From positions 82,623 through 146,622 of the forward strand of contig JXTC01000444.1 of assembly GCA_002914845.1 (NCBI GenBank): a stretch of 64,000 nt of DNA, given 5' to 3'. Origin of the DNA: Trema orientale (Eukaryota > Streptophyta > Magnoliopsida > Rosales > Cannabaceae). The position numbers and the translations under genes are program-made. Shown here in pieces: positions 27,093 through 40,350 of the stretch (positions within the stretch are counted from its first letter, which is position 1; each line of letters starts with the position of its first letter). The notes under the pieces were generated by a model. It was not told where the DNA came from. It was given only the letters and a program-made list of their open reading frames with translations, and searched no databases.

Positions 27093-28196
27093 TCCCCAAA
27101 AAAATATAAAATAAAAAGTAAGGAGAAGATAATATATACATATATATACATACAGTAGAGATAGAAACAAAAAAGAACTATATATATATACACACACACC
27201 CATACATATAACTCATAACTGTGACAGAACAAGTATCCTAAAGTTACTTTCAACCTTCTGGGGTTGAAGACTTGAAGCCAACTTCACAGATTGGGACAGA
27301 GGATGGAAACTAACTATGACTACCCAAAACACTTTTAACAAAGCTGTACAACTCAACGGTGCTTAAATCACCCCTACGTAACTTCATCTCAACACTATTA
27401 CATGACACTGTTCAATCTATTACATGACACTGTTCAATCCATGCAAATTGTTTACGCGGACTTGCGACAATTTTGACAGCTTAATCATCTCTATTTGCAA
27501 CAAGTACATGGCAGAAATGAAATGCAGAGATGAAGATTATGAAAAGAAAATGAAGCTGCATTTTCTCTGAGCCAACTTTCCCCATGGTTATTCCGAGCAA
27601 CATGATGGAGGAAATTTCGGCTTTCAGAGCTTAAAAGTTAAGAATACATACACAGATATCCAGTGTCTTAAGACTTACAAGGAATCAAAATGAACAGATG
27701 ACAAACGTCACATGTATAACGTTACAAGAATTCGTCTGATAATGGCAAGTTATTCATATGCATAATGAAATACATAACGGAAATGGAAGAGGTAACTGGC
27801 ACGAAAGTAATCTAAGTTCTCCGAGTTTGGCGGCCACAATATCACACCTTGTATCCAATAATCAGAATGGTAATTAAGCTATTTATAAGTGGAGCACAAG
27901 GATGATCACTGTACTGAAAATAGCAGTATCCAAGTGCATATATGATATTGCCAAAACACAGAGCAATCGGATTCAGTAAAGGCGAAATTCTCAAGATCGA
28001 AACCATCCCGTAAAAACTTCAAACTTTGAAGCAGGTCCCGATGTGTAAAAGTCACAGAACAACAATTGTTGCTACATAAAAGATTGACAAACTGAAAGAA
28101 ACAAATGTTTCACCAACCACTAAACGGCAACAAATTTTCTCCAACTGAGAAGCCAGACTCTGAGTTCCATCCACTGACCCTTTTGTAGTGGACTAG
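27093..28196 (-). other. 3' UTR and downstream region of the CID gene
   Basis: From the CID stop codon (28197) down to roughly 27.8 kb the sequence is non-repetitive and less AT-rich than intergenic DNA, as expected of a 3' UTR. The transcript end cannot be fixed. Lower down there are AT/AC microsatellites (27130-27200) and a 22-bp direct repeat in tandem (ctattacatgacactgttca, 27395-27438). Confidence 0.45.
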
Positions 28197-31100
28197 TTAT
28201 TGTAACACTGGACGAGCAACTCGTGACCGCACAGGTGTCTTCGAGGGACTTACCCTGCCAAATCCAGAAATACAGATAAGACATAAATGAGGTTGAATTG
28301 AAGGCCTAGCTGAATAAATTCGTCTTGTTCGCACCTTATTGGTTGGGTTCCTAAGACCATTCCACTACAATTCAGAGCAATTATTGCGCTTTCTGCCTGC
28401 TCATCGAAACAAAATAACCAGTAAGCCCCAAGAACAGCTCATGAATAAATATGGCAGTAAGGAGATATTAACGTAAAATACTTGTGCATGCTTAAAGGCG
28501 CACATTATGGTCTTCTAATTTTGAGTTTCGGTAAGAAAAGTATGCATTCTCCATATTTCTGTTCTCAAACAACTGCCCAAAATATAAGCACAAGGGAATA
28601 ATGAAAACTCAGCAGGATGTCTTGATTACTGCAAACTTCTTTAACATGTGATCAGGAGCACACAATTCAGACTCCTCCCTCTGTTTCAATGAATTCTTGA
28701 TGTGAACTGTGACATTTAAACCAAGAAATAAATGGACATCCTAGAGTGGTGCTGATGCTGACATTGAAACTTCAGGTATGTTGAACAAGGAAAGAAGGAT
28801 AAAGCTATTACAGTGACAATATAAGAAGGGGAAATTATCATATATCTATCCTGTATTTTATCATTTTTTGATAGATACCCTGGGTTTTCAAAAACATCAG
28901 AAAAACCTTTGAATTTAAGGATTTTCATAAAAATCTTACCTACTTTGACTCATTCTCATGAGTACCCCAGTATTTTCACTAATCCATAGGTGAATTTGAT
29001 GTATCTTTGGAATCGGAAGTTTTTTATTCTAAAAGGCATAATCGAAGTGGATTTCCGATGTTTCTAAAAACCAAGGGGTTCTGTCAAAAAACCAAAAAAG
29101 GTTTCTGCGACAATTTTCCAATAAAAAGGAACAAGCTTTGATGCAGAAAAACTAAATTGGAGCCAAGATGAATGGAAACAAAGCAGTATGTTCTTTCTTT
29201 TTTCTTTTTCACTCTTTCTGCTTCTCATCTCCCCCACACACCCCACCCCCCCGCGTTTTTTTTTCCTTTTTTTCCTTTTGGTTGGTGGTGGGCGGAAGAG
29301 GACAGGACATGCTTGAGTGCCAACTAATAATGAAAGAAAGGTTCTTTTACTCTTGAAGGGGATTGGAAGCATAATCTGCGTCTAGACACGTAGTTAACAG
29401 GTTCCATCAAACCGTTAGCCTATAGTATAATGTTCCATCTCCTCCTAAAATTGGAAAATCCAATGTCTCATTCATTGAATGCAACCGCTGACATGAGCAG
29501 AGTGTACCCACAAATATGGGCCATTCAATTGAAAAGGTTAAAAAGAATGTAAAAATAAATAAATAAAGACGGTAGTTAATGATATTACATAAAATAGGAG
29601 CTAGGATCAATGCCTATCAAGTATTATAAAGGTGGCTTAATAAAATTTTAACTACACGCTATTAAACTTACCATGGCAAACTCAACGAAAGCTATACGAG
29701 TTGAATGCACATGATCCCCCAAAAGCCTTAAACGAGTAACCTGAGAGTCAAGAATAACAATGTAAACACATAATAACCTACAACGACCCTTATTAATACG
29801 GAACTTTAAAAAAAAAAATCCAAAATATTTAATGCTTTTAAGTTGACCCTACTTCGCCACAAGCTGTTTCAAAGAAACTCTTGACTTCAGTTTGAGACAC
29901 CTGCAATGATACAAGCATATTTTAGGATGAAGTAGTTAGACTGCATTACTGTATGTTAAATACAAATGCACAATCACCAATCTAACAGGGTCTCAACAAA
30001 AGAACTGAATAAGAATAAAGCTAACAAATTGTATTGGTCAGGAGAGTACTGAACATCTACCTTCTTATCAATATTTGTACAATAGACAGTCCTCGAACAC
30101 ATTTCCCGTTCATCATCTGACTGCAATTTAAAAATAGAAAATCCATTAAACAATCTCCACAGAATTCATTCAGAGTTCCACACTGGTCAAAACAGAATAA
30201 GGATGCAGTGCAAGTTCTGCGCAGAAACAACAGAAAATTAACAGAATCACTAGATTCATACCCTAGGAAGGAATGTAGGATTCACAGGAAGGATAGCAGT
30301 TTTTGATGGTAAGACCCTAACTGGATAGTATCCTAGCACTGTCCCACCAAGATTTAGAGCTGCTCTTGCACCATCTGTTCACATACATCAATCTAACATT
30401 AAACAATTTGGAAAATCAACAACCAGCATATATTTCTTTGATTGGAGTATGTTAAAAAGGCTGTTCACGCTAAGAAAAAAAACACTATGAACTTACACTC
30501 ATCAGCAAACTCCACAAATGCAAAACGGAGTACCGAATGTGGATCACCACAAACTCGACAATCAACAACCTTCAAATATGAGGATTATAACACAAGTTTA
30601 AGAAATACTGCACATACTGCATCTAAGAAAACTCCAATAAAAGTAACCACATTTGATATCATTGCTATTCCTAGTTAGGAAAAACATATTCACAGGAGAA
30701 GGAATACTAGAAATTTTTATAATAAAAGAAATAATATTTAAAAAGAAAAAAGAACTCAAGGATGAATCCAAATAATATATGGCAAAACATAGGTAACCTT
30801 GTGCTGTCCACAAATCATTGCTTTGGATAGTTCAAAACAGATCAAATAATAGGATCAAATAAGTGTGTCCTTTTCTATGATAAGACAGTTGACAGTGAGC
30901 AATAGGGTAAAAATAACTAAAGAAACGAAAGGAACATTTGTAAAAGACAAACGCATCATGAATAAAATTGCGGTGGATTGATTGAGATATAAATGGTGCA
31001 AGAAGCCCAACTTTAATCAAGACAAGACCAAACTTCAAAATAACATAAAGGTACTTCATGGTCACCTTGTCCCGCGCCAGCCCCAGAGACTTAAAACTGC

Positions 31101-33381
31101 CTCGTAAAATATGCCAAGAACAACAAATTCATGTAACTTGTCTGAAGATTGAACAGTTTTAAGCACATTGCATAAAGACCTTTGAGGTAAGTAATTTCTA
31201 CCAAGAAGAAAAGTATGCCCCCAGTAGCCAAATGGAAAAGAGGAGTCATGCATTCAATCTCATCTCTAAGATTAAAACATCCAAAATAAACGTATTATCT
31301 TATGATATTTGATGTTCATCCCAATAATATTGACAATGGGTTGCCTTTGTCCATCAACACCTATTGTTCAATTTGCAATGTAAATTAACACTAAAGTACT
31401 TAGGAATGGCATCATCATCAATAAAGATAGGCTAAAAAAATGATCGGTAACACTAACCTTCCAACTAATCTTACCTCAAATCTAGACCTCTAAGACTTAT
31501 TCAGACCATTAAGACAGACAGGCTTTTATCTCTAAAAAGCATCATCATGATAGAGCAAGTAGTGGTCTTTACATTTTTCTTATTAGGGATTATCAACAGC
31601 AAGGTGTGGCAAGCACACTATCAACTCAAGAATCTTGAATCAATATCTCTAATGCTATGAAAAACTAGGAAGGGAAAAATGCAGACCTACCACAATTAAG
31701 ATGCTCTACGAAGCTAAACAAACACAGACCGGTCATCGGTTCTAAGAAAATGCAGTAACCTAACAGCTGCACCAGAGGAAGCGAAGACAATAGATTTAAG
31801 CACTTATCCGCTGCTCCGTGTCTGCATTGACTATGTGATATTGACGAGCAAGAATGTTTGAAAAGAAGATCCCAAGAATATAAGCAGAAGAGCAATCCAA
31901 TAAAGAAAAATCTTTCAAATATGAAGACTCAATGGGAAGTATAACCAAGTCTCTGCTAGGCGTCCAAGCATATATGAGAGTAGAAAACTAGTCTGGAGTA
32001 TCAATTCATTCAAAAGCACCAAGGCAACAAAAACTCGCCAGTTATCAACTTTTCCAACTTATCAGCTTATTCAATCTCGCGCAGCAAGCAGATAGCAAAT
32101 TGCTTGCTGATTTACAGGTGCCTAATCCCAAACACACACACACCCCCCCCCCCCCCCCCCCAAAAAAAAAAAGGCATGAAAATTAAAAGATATTGATCAA
32201 GCAAGCAATGTAACTTACTTGTCCACAGCTACTAAATAACGCAGCAAGCCGCTCTTCAGTGACCTAAATTAAGAAAACAAAACTTCTTCAGTCTTATTTG
32301 TTTTACATACAAATGTATGTGTGTTTATATACTTCCAGGCTTTGAAGAAATGAAATCCCTATCTAAATTATATTACCTGCTGATCAATATCAGAAACATA
32401 TACTGTTCGTCTAATACTGCTTTCTCGCTGAGCTCTAAAGCTCCTTCCATTCAATCTTCGTCTCCCCTGATTATAGTTATTTCTTCTCTGGAAGTAACCA
32501 AATAAATGGATCAGCATCTACATCAAGAAAAAAGAAAACAATAAAGCATAATATGTGAACGCTTTCCAGAAGCACTATCCTTATAATCAATTCAAAAAAG
32601 AGAATAAATTGTCAATGTTCTTTCCGAGCAACACCCTATCTAACTCTCAATCAACGCTACTACCAACTTTATTTGAAAAAATCAGTAAAAGACAATTATT
32701 ACAGTATCAGTGATAATTACAACTTAAACGGAAGAAAAATACAAATAAATATATTCGGTGTCAGAGAGAATTCAAGTAACCATTTTTATCAAAAGAATCA
32801 CATGTACTAGTTCTCATACACAGGATTCAAGTTACATAAACCGACAATAAGTAAATAAATGGACAAAAAAATGAAAAAAAAAAAGATCAAAATTACCTGG
32901 AACTCTAGCAAGCACAAATCTTTCATGATGAAATTAACATTTTCATCAAAATTAATAGTTTGAAAAAAAAAAACAAATAAATAAATAAGAGTATGCAAAA
33001 TTACAAAATCCCAAAACCCATTTCCTCTAAACATGATAGAAATACCCACACCACTCAAATTATTAAAAATAAATAAATAAGAATGAGAATAATGAGTACC
33101 CTTCTATTATTTGGGTTATTATCGTTAGCCAAAAGCTTATTGGGGGAAGCCAGAGAATCATCGATGGGAATCGCGTTGAAGTTGTTGAAGCTCTGTTGTT
33201 TAGCGTAAGACGAAGGGAAGAACTCTTTAGCTAAAGGGTTCAGCTTGGTGAACATATCAACCAGGTTCTGCACACTGAATTCCGATTCCGATTTCGATTT
33301 CGATTCCAGGTTTGTTGTGTTCTTCGCAGATGCAGCCGCTGCTGCTGCTGCCTCACCGGAAATCTCAGCACCCGCAGCCAT
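28197..33381 (-). CDS. CID: PABP-interacting RRM protein, CID8-13 group, 10 exons
   Basis: It is predicted to bind the C-terminal domain of poly(A)-binding protein through PAM2 and to bind RNA through two RRMs, linking it to mRNA translation or turnover. Exons: 33381-33100, 32487-32377, 32263-32219, 30569-30497, 30374-30262, 30120-30061, 29900-29853, 29740-29672, 28396-28335, 28254-28197. All introns are GT-AG and the frame joins cleanly to 306 aa. An Ala-rich N-terminus is followed by the PAM2 core LNPLAKEFFPSSY (47-59). A basic, nuclear-signal-like stretch (93-121, with GRRRLNGRSFRAQRE) comes next. RRM1 (about 122-196) has RNP2 VYVSDI and RNP1 LRFAFVEF, and RRM2 (about 219-295) has VYCTNI and RIAFVEF. 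The tail ends in RVARPVLQ. The order PAM2-basic-RRM-RRM is diagnostic of this plant group. All key blocks are intact. No ATG occurs in the 470 bp before the start. Confidence 0.93.
32132..32172 (-). repeat. U11-G19-(UG)n tract in CID intron 3
   Basis: On the plus strand a (CA)n run passes into 19 C (32143-32161) and 11 A (32162-32172). In the CID transcript this reads as a U-run, then 19 consecutive G, then UG repeats, starting about 46 nt inside intron 3 after the exon 3 donor. Confidence 0.85.
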
Positions 33382-33860
33382 AGAATCAAAACCCAAGAAG
33401 GAAAATTTTTAATATAAATTAACACTAAAATAAAATTAAAAATTAAAAAGCTCCCAATTGGTCTAATCCTAACCCCTCTGGAAAAATGAGGGAAAACCCA
33501 GAAAAGGGAAGGGAATTTAGAGAGAGAAAGACTGAGAAATCGGCCCAAAAAAAAAAAAAAACAAGATGAGAGCTGAGATGGTTTTAGCGGTGGATGATTG
33601 AGGATGGGCCAAGAAATAGCTCAATGCTTTTTGGCTATGGCTGATTGGTTCTCCTCTGGTTTTTTTGGGTTTTTCTGTGAGAGAGAGAGAGAGAGAGTTG
33701 AAAAGTGTTCAGTGAAGGGGGACGTTAGAATGGGAAAGGGAAGAAAGCTAACGTAAAGACGACTTAAGCCCAAAACTTCTTCTTGCTGCTCTCTCTCTCT
33801 CTCTCTCGCTCTCTTTCTTCTGTGATTTTCTCTCTCTGCGTGTGCAGTGCGTAACAATGG
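33382..33860 (-). promoter_or_regulatory. 5' UTR/promoter of the CID gene, CT/GA-rich
   Basis: In the gene's direction this holds GA-rich repeats at about 33789-33810 and CT-rich repeats at about 33679-33697. Further poly-U and AT-rich sequence precedes the start codon. Such CT/GA-rich leaders are usual in plant housekeeping genes. The start of transcription was not fixed and no clear TATA box was seen. Confidence 0.5.
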
Positions 33861-34979
33861 ACTTGTGGGTTTTTTTTTGGATGGATATAGATGTCATTCT
33901 CAAACTGCCATTTATACCATTAGTAGGGGGTTTGTTGAGATTCTATTTTCTATTTTATCTTTTCCCAGTTTCTTTTTATTTTTCCTTTACTTAAATTCTT
34001 CTCTCTTTTTAGTGATACATACATTTCCTTCCTTTTTTACAGAAGTTTTTCGGGAGAGAAAATAAATTTCATTAATGTATTTTTCAATGTGTAAATTTGG
34101 TGAGATATCTTCTTCACTCAACAAATGAAATTCATTGTTTACTCTAAAGAACATTCTTTTATCAAAAAATGATAAATAGCACTAAAAAAAAAAAAGAGAA
34201 GAAACTCATCAAAGATGATATTGTCAAATTCGATATACGAATATGACATTTTAACTCGAAGAAGCTGAGTTACCCGAGCATGAAACCTGATCCGAGCCAT
34301 GCAAATTTAGTGTCAGTCTTCTTTTTTTTTGAGTCGGTCTGAGTAAAATACTAAATAGTTTAGACTGTTAAAAAAATATGGCATTTTTTTAGTGTGCCCT
34401 CCCTCACGTGACGTGAGTCACGACTCATGACTAGCGAGTGAAAAACAAAATGTAATCCTGCTAAAATAGACTATGGACGGGAAAGCAACAAACACCAAAC
34501 GTAGTTCTTCTTTTTCCTCTTTTTGTTTCTTTACATGATTTGAGGTAAAATATAGGAAGAAATGCTAAGTTTTGATAGATCGATTACACATTAACTAAGA
34601 ATAGCTTTGNTTCAGTTGTATGCTTTTATGGTTCTTTCCTCAGAATCTTATTCAGGTAGAGAATTATTTGTTCTGATAAAATTGAATTGGATTGGACTCA
34701 CGATCAAATGGCTGCCAATCCTACTGCATGCTAGAGTTTCCTTGGTTTTATACAAATGCAAATTTAAAAAAAAAATAAAAGTCTTGAAAATGTTTATCTA
34801 GTTTAATGTTTATCCACAAGAACAAAAATAAACATCGCTTTATACCTTATGCAATTCCTTTTTATGTGAACATTTTTTTTAAGGTTGCTCAAGAGAACAC
34901 TAATCAAATTGACTATAAAAATAGTACAAACTTTGATTGAAAAAGAAAAAAAAATCTCTCAAATAAAAATTAATTTCAC
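33861..34979. other. Intergenic
   Basis: No gene is recognised. It is AT-rich and includes an undetermined base at 34610 inside a 64-codon spurious frame. Confidence 0.5.
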
Positions 34980-35650
34980 CACGACCCCACCAACAAGAGT
35001 GTCAACTATTAATTCTTGTTACAAAAAAATATGATTGTAATATACCACATCCCACTTACAGAGAAAAAACTTCAAGCAGATCTTTAGATCCATCAGGCAG
35101 AACTCTTTTAAGACGTCAATCATTAAATGCCATAGCCGTCCCCTTTTTACAGCGTCTATTGGTAAATATCACCCTCTTCACGACGTCCGTCAGAGAACGC
35201 TATATAAAATCTTCCAAATCTGGCTCTCAAAAGCTTTAAATCTAGAAGAATACAAATAAAATACACGCAAAAAAATAATAACAACTAACATCTCTAGATT
35301 TGAATAAAAAAAGATACAAATATAAAGAACAATCACACTAATAACAATAAAAAAAAAACTAAAATACCACTAAAAATACTATAGATCTAGATCTGGATGT
35401 ATTGAGAGCACCATATATCAGGATTTAGATGGACAACTGCCTTCACAAAATGAAAGGATTATTGGAAAATAATAGCAAAACAGAAGGGAAAAAAAAAACA
35501 ACTAGAAGAAAACTCATACCGAAAAAAGGGAAGAGACAAGGTATCCTGCCAAGAAAGGAGAAAAAGAGACAGCTTCGGAGGCTACAAGGGAGAAAAACGC
35601 TACTCTCTGCTCGCGTTTTATATGTATGTGAACATGTTTTCTTTCCTTAT
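34980..35650 (-). repeat. Dispersed repeat family R1, copy 2
   Basis: It shares the same ordered motifs as 7100-7980: two 'gacgtc..tca..gaa' segments (35113 and 35193 areas), 'tagatctagatctggatg' near 35383, 'cttcacaaaatgaaaggatt' near 35443, and a GA-rich end with gctcgcgtttta near 35610. No ORF survives. The class is undetermined. Confidence 0.5.
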
Positions 35651-37377
35651 CAATTTTAGAAATATAAATGAATGAAATAATCGTCAAGAGAAATGCTTCC
35701 AAGCCCCAGTTGAAAAGTAATCAATATTTTGGACACTATCACGATTCCAGTTCAAAGAGAATTTAGTTACAATTGATGTTTAATGAACTTACTTTTGGTC
35801 AAATTGTTTCATAGTCTTCTACTTTAAAATATATTTTTTTAGGAACAAACTTTTAAGTAAAAGATTCCAAAATTAATTGAAACAATCCTCGGTTTTTCAG
35901 ATTTTCACAATAGTTTTGATAAGCTAAAATATCTAAATTTTGGCAGAATTAGTTTGATTGGTAAACAAAATCACTTCTAATATTAAGATTTGATATTCGA
36001 ATTTACCCATCCTTTATAAAAGAAATAAAAAAAAGAAATATAACTTTTAGTTTTCTCAACCAGAGTAGATAACTTTATAACAAGAAGCATATATTAATGC
36101 TAAAATGGGTCACAGTATCCTCTACTAATTTAAGGCCATCTAGCACTATTAGGCCTTGTTCGGTGTTCACACAATGGTCAACTTATGTAAAGTGTATGGT
36201 TTCTTCTATCAGAAAAGAAGTTGTAAGAACTTTTCGGATATTTCACGTTTGGCTTAGTTGGGGATCAAAAGAATGGTTGTAGACTAAGAATTAAGAATGT
36301 TAGTTCATGAGTCATTCCATTTTGGTGTCAATGAACATTAGTTTTTATGTACTACGAGTGATGATGTGGCCGAGGGGCGGCTAGGAGGTCCCTTGTTTTA
36401 GGCCTTAGCCCTTTTTTGTATGAAATTCTAGAATTGGTCAATAGAGTAAATATTTGTTAAAAATTCAGATGAGCGGTTAATTTGTGTAAGAATTTTGCTG
36501 CAATTTTTTACGGTTGTGATTGATTAAGACTATTCAATGATGCGAGTTTCACTTACGGTTAAATTTATGTAGATTCTCCTTAATATATCATCATTATTTA
36601 ATCACACCTCTGTTTATTAACATAAATAAATTTGGTAATATTAGATAAAATAATACCTAACAATAATTTTTTTTTAAAAAAAAAGAAGAAAAAAAAGATA
36701 TGCTTTAACATAATCATTAAAAAAATGTCTTTTGTATGGAAAATCAACTCATAAGGCCTGATGAACAAAACAATATATTGATTCAGGGATAAGACAATTT
36801 TGTTTTGGACAAATCAAATAACTCTTAAATTAATTAACAACGATGAGGCTAGTTTTAACTACCAAATACTATTTAAAAAGCGGTCTGTACAAGGTTACAA
36901 GTTCTCAAATTTTGTGCTTAATTGTTACTCTATACAATAGGTTTATACTTGACCGTTATTGTATAGAATCTTTATCCATCCATTCCTCTATAGTTAATAA
37001 AATTTTTGAATTTTGTAGCAAAATAGAATGAAGAAATTTGTTTCTATCACCAAAGGCTAAGAGATAGACGTTTTTTTTTCTTGGAATTATTATAACATTA
37101 TGTTCCTGCAAAATTTGAAGAATAATAAAGAAATACAATGGCAAAAATTGTTTAACCAGAACAATCGGAAGCATATGAATTTTTCGTTGATGACCAATTT
37201 GTTAGTTGGTCCCAAGTGGCACAAATATTTAATAATTTTTCATTACTAAAGTATAAAATTTAACAGAAAAGGTCCGAAAAAGAGAGGGAAAAAGTATAAT
37301 TTATAGCGGTTTATTAGACGGAGAATAAGACTGTGAGACCTTCACCTTGAGAGGGCTGCCGAAATTTTGCAGGGAAA
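35651..37377. other. Intergenic, no feature recognised
   Basis: AT-rich sequence without a gene, tRNA or intact element that I can support. Confidence 0.5.
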
Positions 37378-38425
37378 AGTTCATAAATACTCGTTTTTAA
37401 AATCATATTTTCATAAATACTTGTTTTTTATTTTTATTTCATAAATATCCGTTTTTATACTTTTTTTGGAGAAATATAGACCACCACTGTTTTACACATG
37501 AAATGTAGACCACGGTATATATTTCATGCATTAAATATATACCGTGGTCCATATTTCATGAATAAAACTAGGGGTGTCAATTCGTGTCGACGGGTCGAGT
37601 TGAAGTGTAATATATACATAAATTATGTCAACCCGAACCCGACCCGTGATCCGTCGTGTCAGAAAACCATCAACACTAACCCGACCCGCACCTAAAACGG
37701 GTTGACCCGAACCCGACCCGCACAACCCGCTTTGGTGAATAACATCCAACTCACAATCCGATTTTGACCCGTCAACCTGTTTTTGACCAGCTAACCCGTT
37801 ATGACCCGTATTTTTTTACTTATATTTTCTTTTTCTAGGGCTATTATTGTCTCATTTTAAAATAAATAAATTAGGGATAATTTATAAATATAATTAATAA
37901 CTTATAATCTCAAATATTTACATTGTACAAATTAAATATATCTATAATAATAGTCATAAACAAATTAAATAAAAAATATTTTTATAATTTAATTATATAT
38001 ATATATTTGTTGACGGGTCAAACGGGTCCAGTTCGTGTCAAGCGGGTTGACCCGAACCCGACCCGTTTTTTTATTCGTGTCAGACTGGTCGACCCGAACC
38101 CGACCCGCACCCTTTTTCTTCAACCCTAACCCGCAAAAAATCGTGTCGTGTTCGTGTCGTGTCGTCGTGTCGTAACCCGAATTGCCACCCCTAAATAAAA
38201 CTTACACTCAAAATTGGCACACATTGAAAAATATGTACCGTTCATATTTTACACATGAAATGTGTATCTAATAGATAAAATTTACATTGTAAATGTGGAC
38301 CACTTACATTTTTCATATGAAATGTGGACTGTAAAATGGGTATTTTTGAAAGAAGTTTTAAAAACGGGTATGTTTGAAATAAGTTTTAAAAAATGGGTAT
38401 AAGGTGTAATTTTCACAAAAATAAA
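37378..38425. mobile_element. Foldback element split by an hAT insertion
   Basis: The outer parts (37378-37560 and 38202-38425) are degenerate inverted arms of tcataaatact/cgtttttaaaa-type repeats. They surround a core with paired words such as ttacacatgaaatgt and accgtggtccatatttcatg. An uninterrupted relative lies at 52627-53090 in the opposite orientation. The element at 37569-38193 is inserted in the middle, so the outer element is the older one. It is non-coding, and its ends are not precisely defined. Confidence 0.65.
37569..38193. mobile_element. Non-autonomous hAT element, 625 bp, nested
   Basis: The ends are TAGGGGTGTCAATTCG and, reverse complemented from the right, TAGGGGTGGCAATTCGGGTT. 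They are flanked by a perfect 8-bp target duplication AATAAAAC (37561-37568 and 38194-38201). The interior is full of gacccg and cgggt words arranged as inverted pairs. These are hAT hallmarks. There is no transposase ORF. Confidence 0.88.
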
Positions 38426-39109
38426 TTGCTGGCAAGGAGAATCATCTTTCCGTCTTTATTCCAAGGGGGTCGGGTTGCTCTTTACCTTTTTCTCCTTTCT
38501 ACATTGTTATTAATTTAATTTTTCTTTTTATTATTATTTATCTAAGTTTTAGCTTTTGGTTGCATGATTAGCTTTGGGCATAAAGACAATTAATGTGCCT
38601 TTTGTACAAATTATTTAATAATAACTACCAAGCAACTTGATCGGTTAAGAAATGAGAAAATGGTGCCAATAAGTACTCACGGGTTATGATAATTAAGTAC
38701 GGTTTCTTTTCTATGGCCTCTAAAAGAATTTTAGGGTAATTGGCACATTTGGTCTCTTAGCTATTTAATTGTGACGATTTGGTCCCTAAATTTTTAATTT
38801 TGGCTATTTAAATCCTAAATTTTCTATTTTTTGGCCAAAGTGCCAAAATCATTGATAGACGTGAAAAATCTTCAAGGAATTAATATGTGTAGAGCATGTG
38901 ACGTCATCTGGAAGGGTAGAAGAATGGCAAAAACAAAATTTTGCTTTTACGGGTTCAAAACAGAGGGAACATTAGAGAGCTAAAGCATTTGGGGTGTTCG
39001 AAAAATTCCAAAATAATAGAAAGTGGTTGTAGCAGAACCAAGGGATTTTGGGAGGCCAAACTTGTGATCTTTAGAGGAAATAGTGAGAATAATCAAAAGC
39101 AATGATCAA

Positions 39110-39469
39110 GGGGCCGTTTGGTTCGCCAATTCCATTCCATTGGAATGGAAAATCCATTTGAATGTGTGTTTGTTTCAACAACTCTAAATTTTCCATTCAA
39201 ATGGTCTTTTGGAATGAGTGTTTGTTTCAACAATTTAGTTTTTCCATTCAAATGGTTCATCAGTCACATCAACTATTTGAATGGATTTTTGTGTCTTGGA
39301 TGAGAATGGAGGGGAAGAGGTGTTTTTGAATGGTCCATTCCAATACTCCCATTCTAATTATAACCCATTCCATTATTTTTTCCATTCAAATGTCTTCCAT
39401 TCCAATTATAAACCATTCCACAATTTTCATTCAAATACACACATTCAAATAGGCGAAACAAACGGGGCC
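39110..39469. mobile_element. 360-bp MITE, copy 2, nested
   Basis: It is nearly identical to the copy at 8832-9191, with the same length and about eight or nine differences. The ends are GGGGCCGTTTGGTTCGCC and GGCCCCGTTTGTTTCGCC (right end reverse complemented). It is flanked by the 3-bp duplication CAA (39107-39109 and 39470-39472). Confidence 0.85.
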
Positions 39470-39580
39470 CAAGGAATATAGCAATGTCGATTCTTTAGCA
39501 AAATCGTTCTGAACCATTTGAATATGTAAGGCATTTGCCGTTTTTTTTTTTTTCTCAAATATAAATGGGTTGAAGTCTAT

Positions 39581-39945
39581 GGTCCCGTTTGGTTCGCCTA
39601 TTTGAATGTGTGTATTTGAATGAAAATTGTGGAATGTGTTATAATTGGAATGGGAGACATTTGAATGGAAAAAATAGTGGAATGTGTTATAATTAGAATG
39701 AGAGCATTGGAATGGACCATTCAAAAACATTTCCCTCCCTCCCTCCATTCTCATTCAAGACACAAAAAAACCATTCCAATGGTTAATTTTTCGGATGGAC
39801 CATTTGAATGGAAAAGCTGAATTGTTGAAACAAACACATATTCTAAAAGATCATTTGAATGTAAAAACTGAATTGTTGAAACAAACACACATTCAAATGG
39901 CTTTTACATTCCAATGGAATAGAATGGTTCAAATGGCTTTCTTTC
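39581..39945. mobile_element. MITE of the same family, inverted copy
   Basis: It starts ggtcccgtttggttcgccta, the inverse of the right end of copy 2, and follows the family consensus in the opposite direction. Its far end is degraded (caatggaatagaatggttc, then unrelated sequence). It is about 110 bp from copy 2, so the two form an inverted pair. Confidence 0.75.
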
Positions 39946-39984
39946 TTCTATTTGGGTAGATTTCTTGGTTTCTATTTTTTAAAT

Positions 39985-40350
39985 AGGGTGAACTACAAAA
40001 AAATACCCTCAAATTTGAGTGTTCTGCAATTTAAACCTTGAAGTTTGGATTCTACAAAATATTATTCTGAGATTAAGAATTTCTGAAAATTAATATCTGG
40101 ACAGACTTTTTAACCAATTTTAGCAACTAAAAAACAATAATATCCTCCATTAAAACTAGATTAATTCTTATTATTATTCTTAATTTTGAGGATATTATTA
40201 TACTTTATCTGTTAAAATTATTCAAAAAGTCAACTCAGGATATTAATTTTCAGAAATTCTTAATATCAATGTATTATTTTGCAGAATCTAAACTTCAGGA
40301 TTTAAATTGCAGAACACCTAAACCTCAAGGTATTTTTTTGCAGTTATCCT
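39985..40350. mobile_element. Mutator-type MITE family M, copy 1
   Basis: Its long inverted arms (about 115 bp) read ...gttctgcaatttaaac... and ...aagaatttctgaaaattaat, mirrored on the right side. The 9-bp word TTTTTAAAT flanks it on both sides (39976-39984 and 40351-40359). Other copies are at 53572, 55448 and 61471. Confidence 0.8.

Noticed and set aside
33240-33548. 102-codon minus-strand frame overlapping CID exon 1
   Set aside because: It is an alternative frame over the CID start, with RNRNRN-type repeats from the serine/lysine-coding stretch. The CID frame has PAM2 and joins to the RRM exons.
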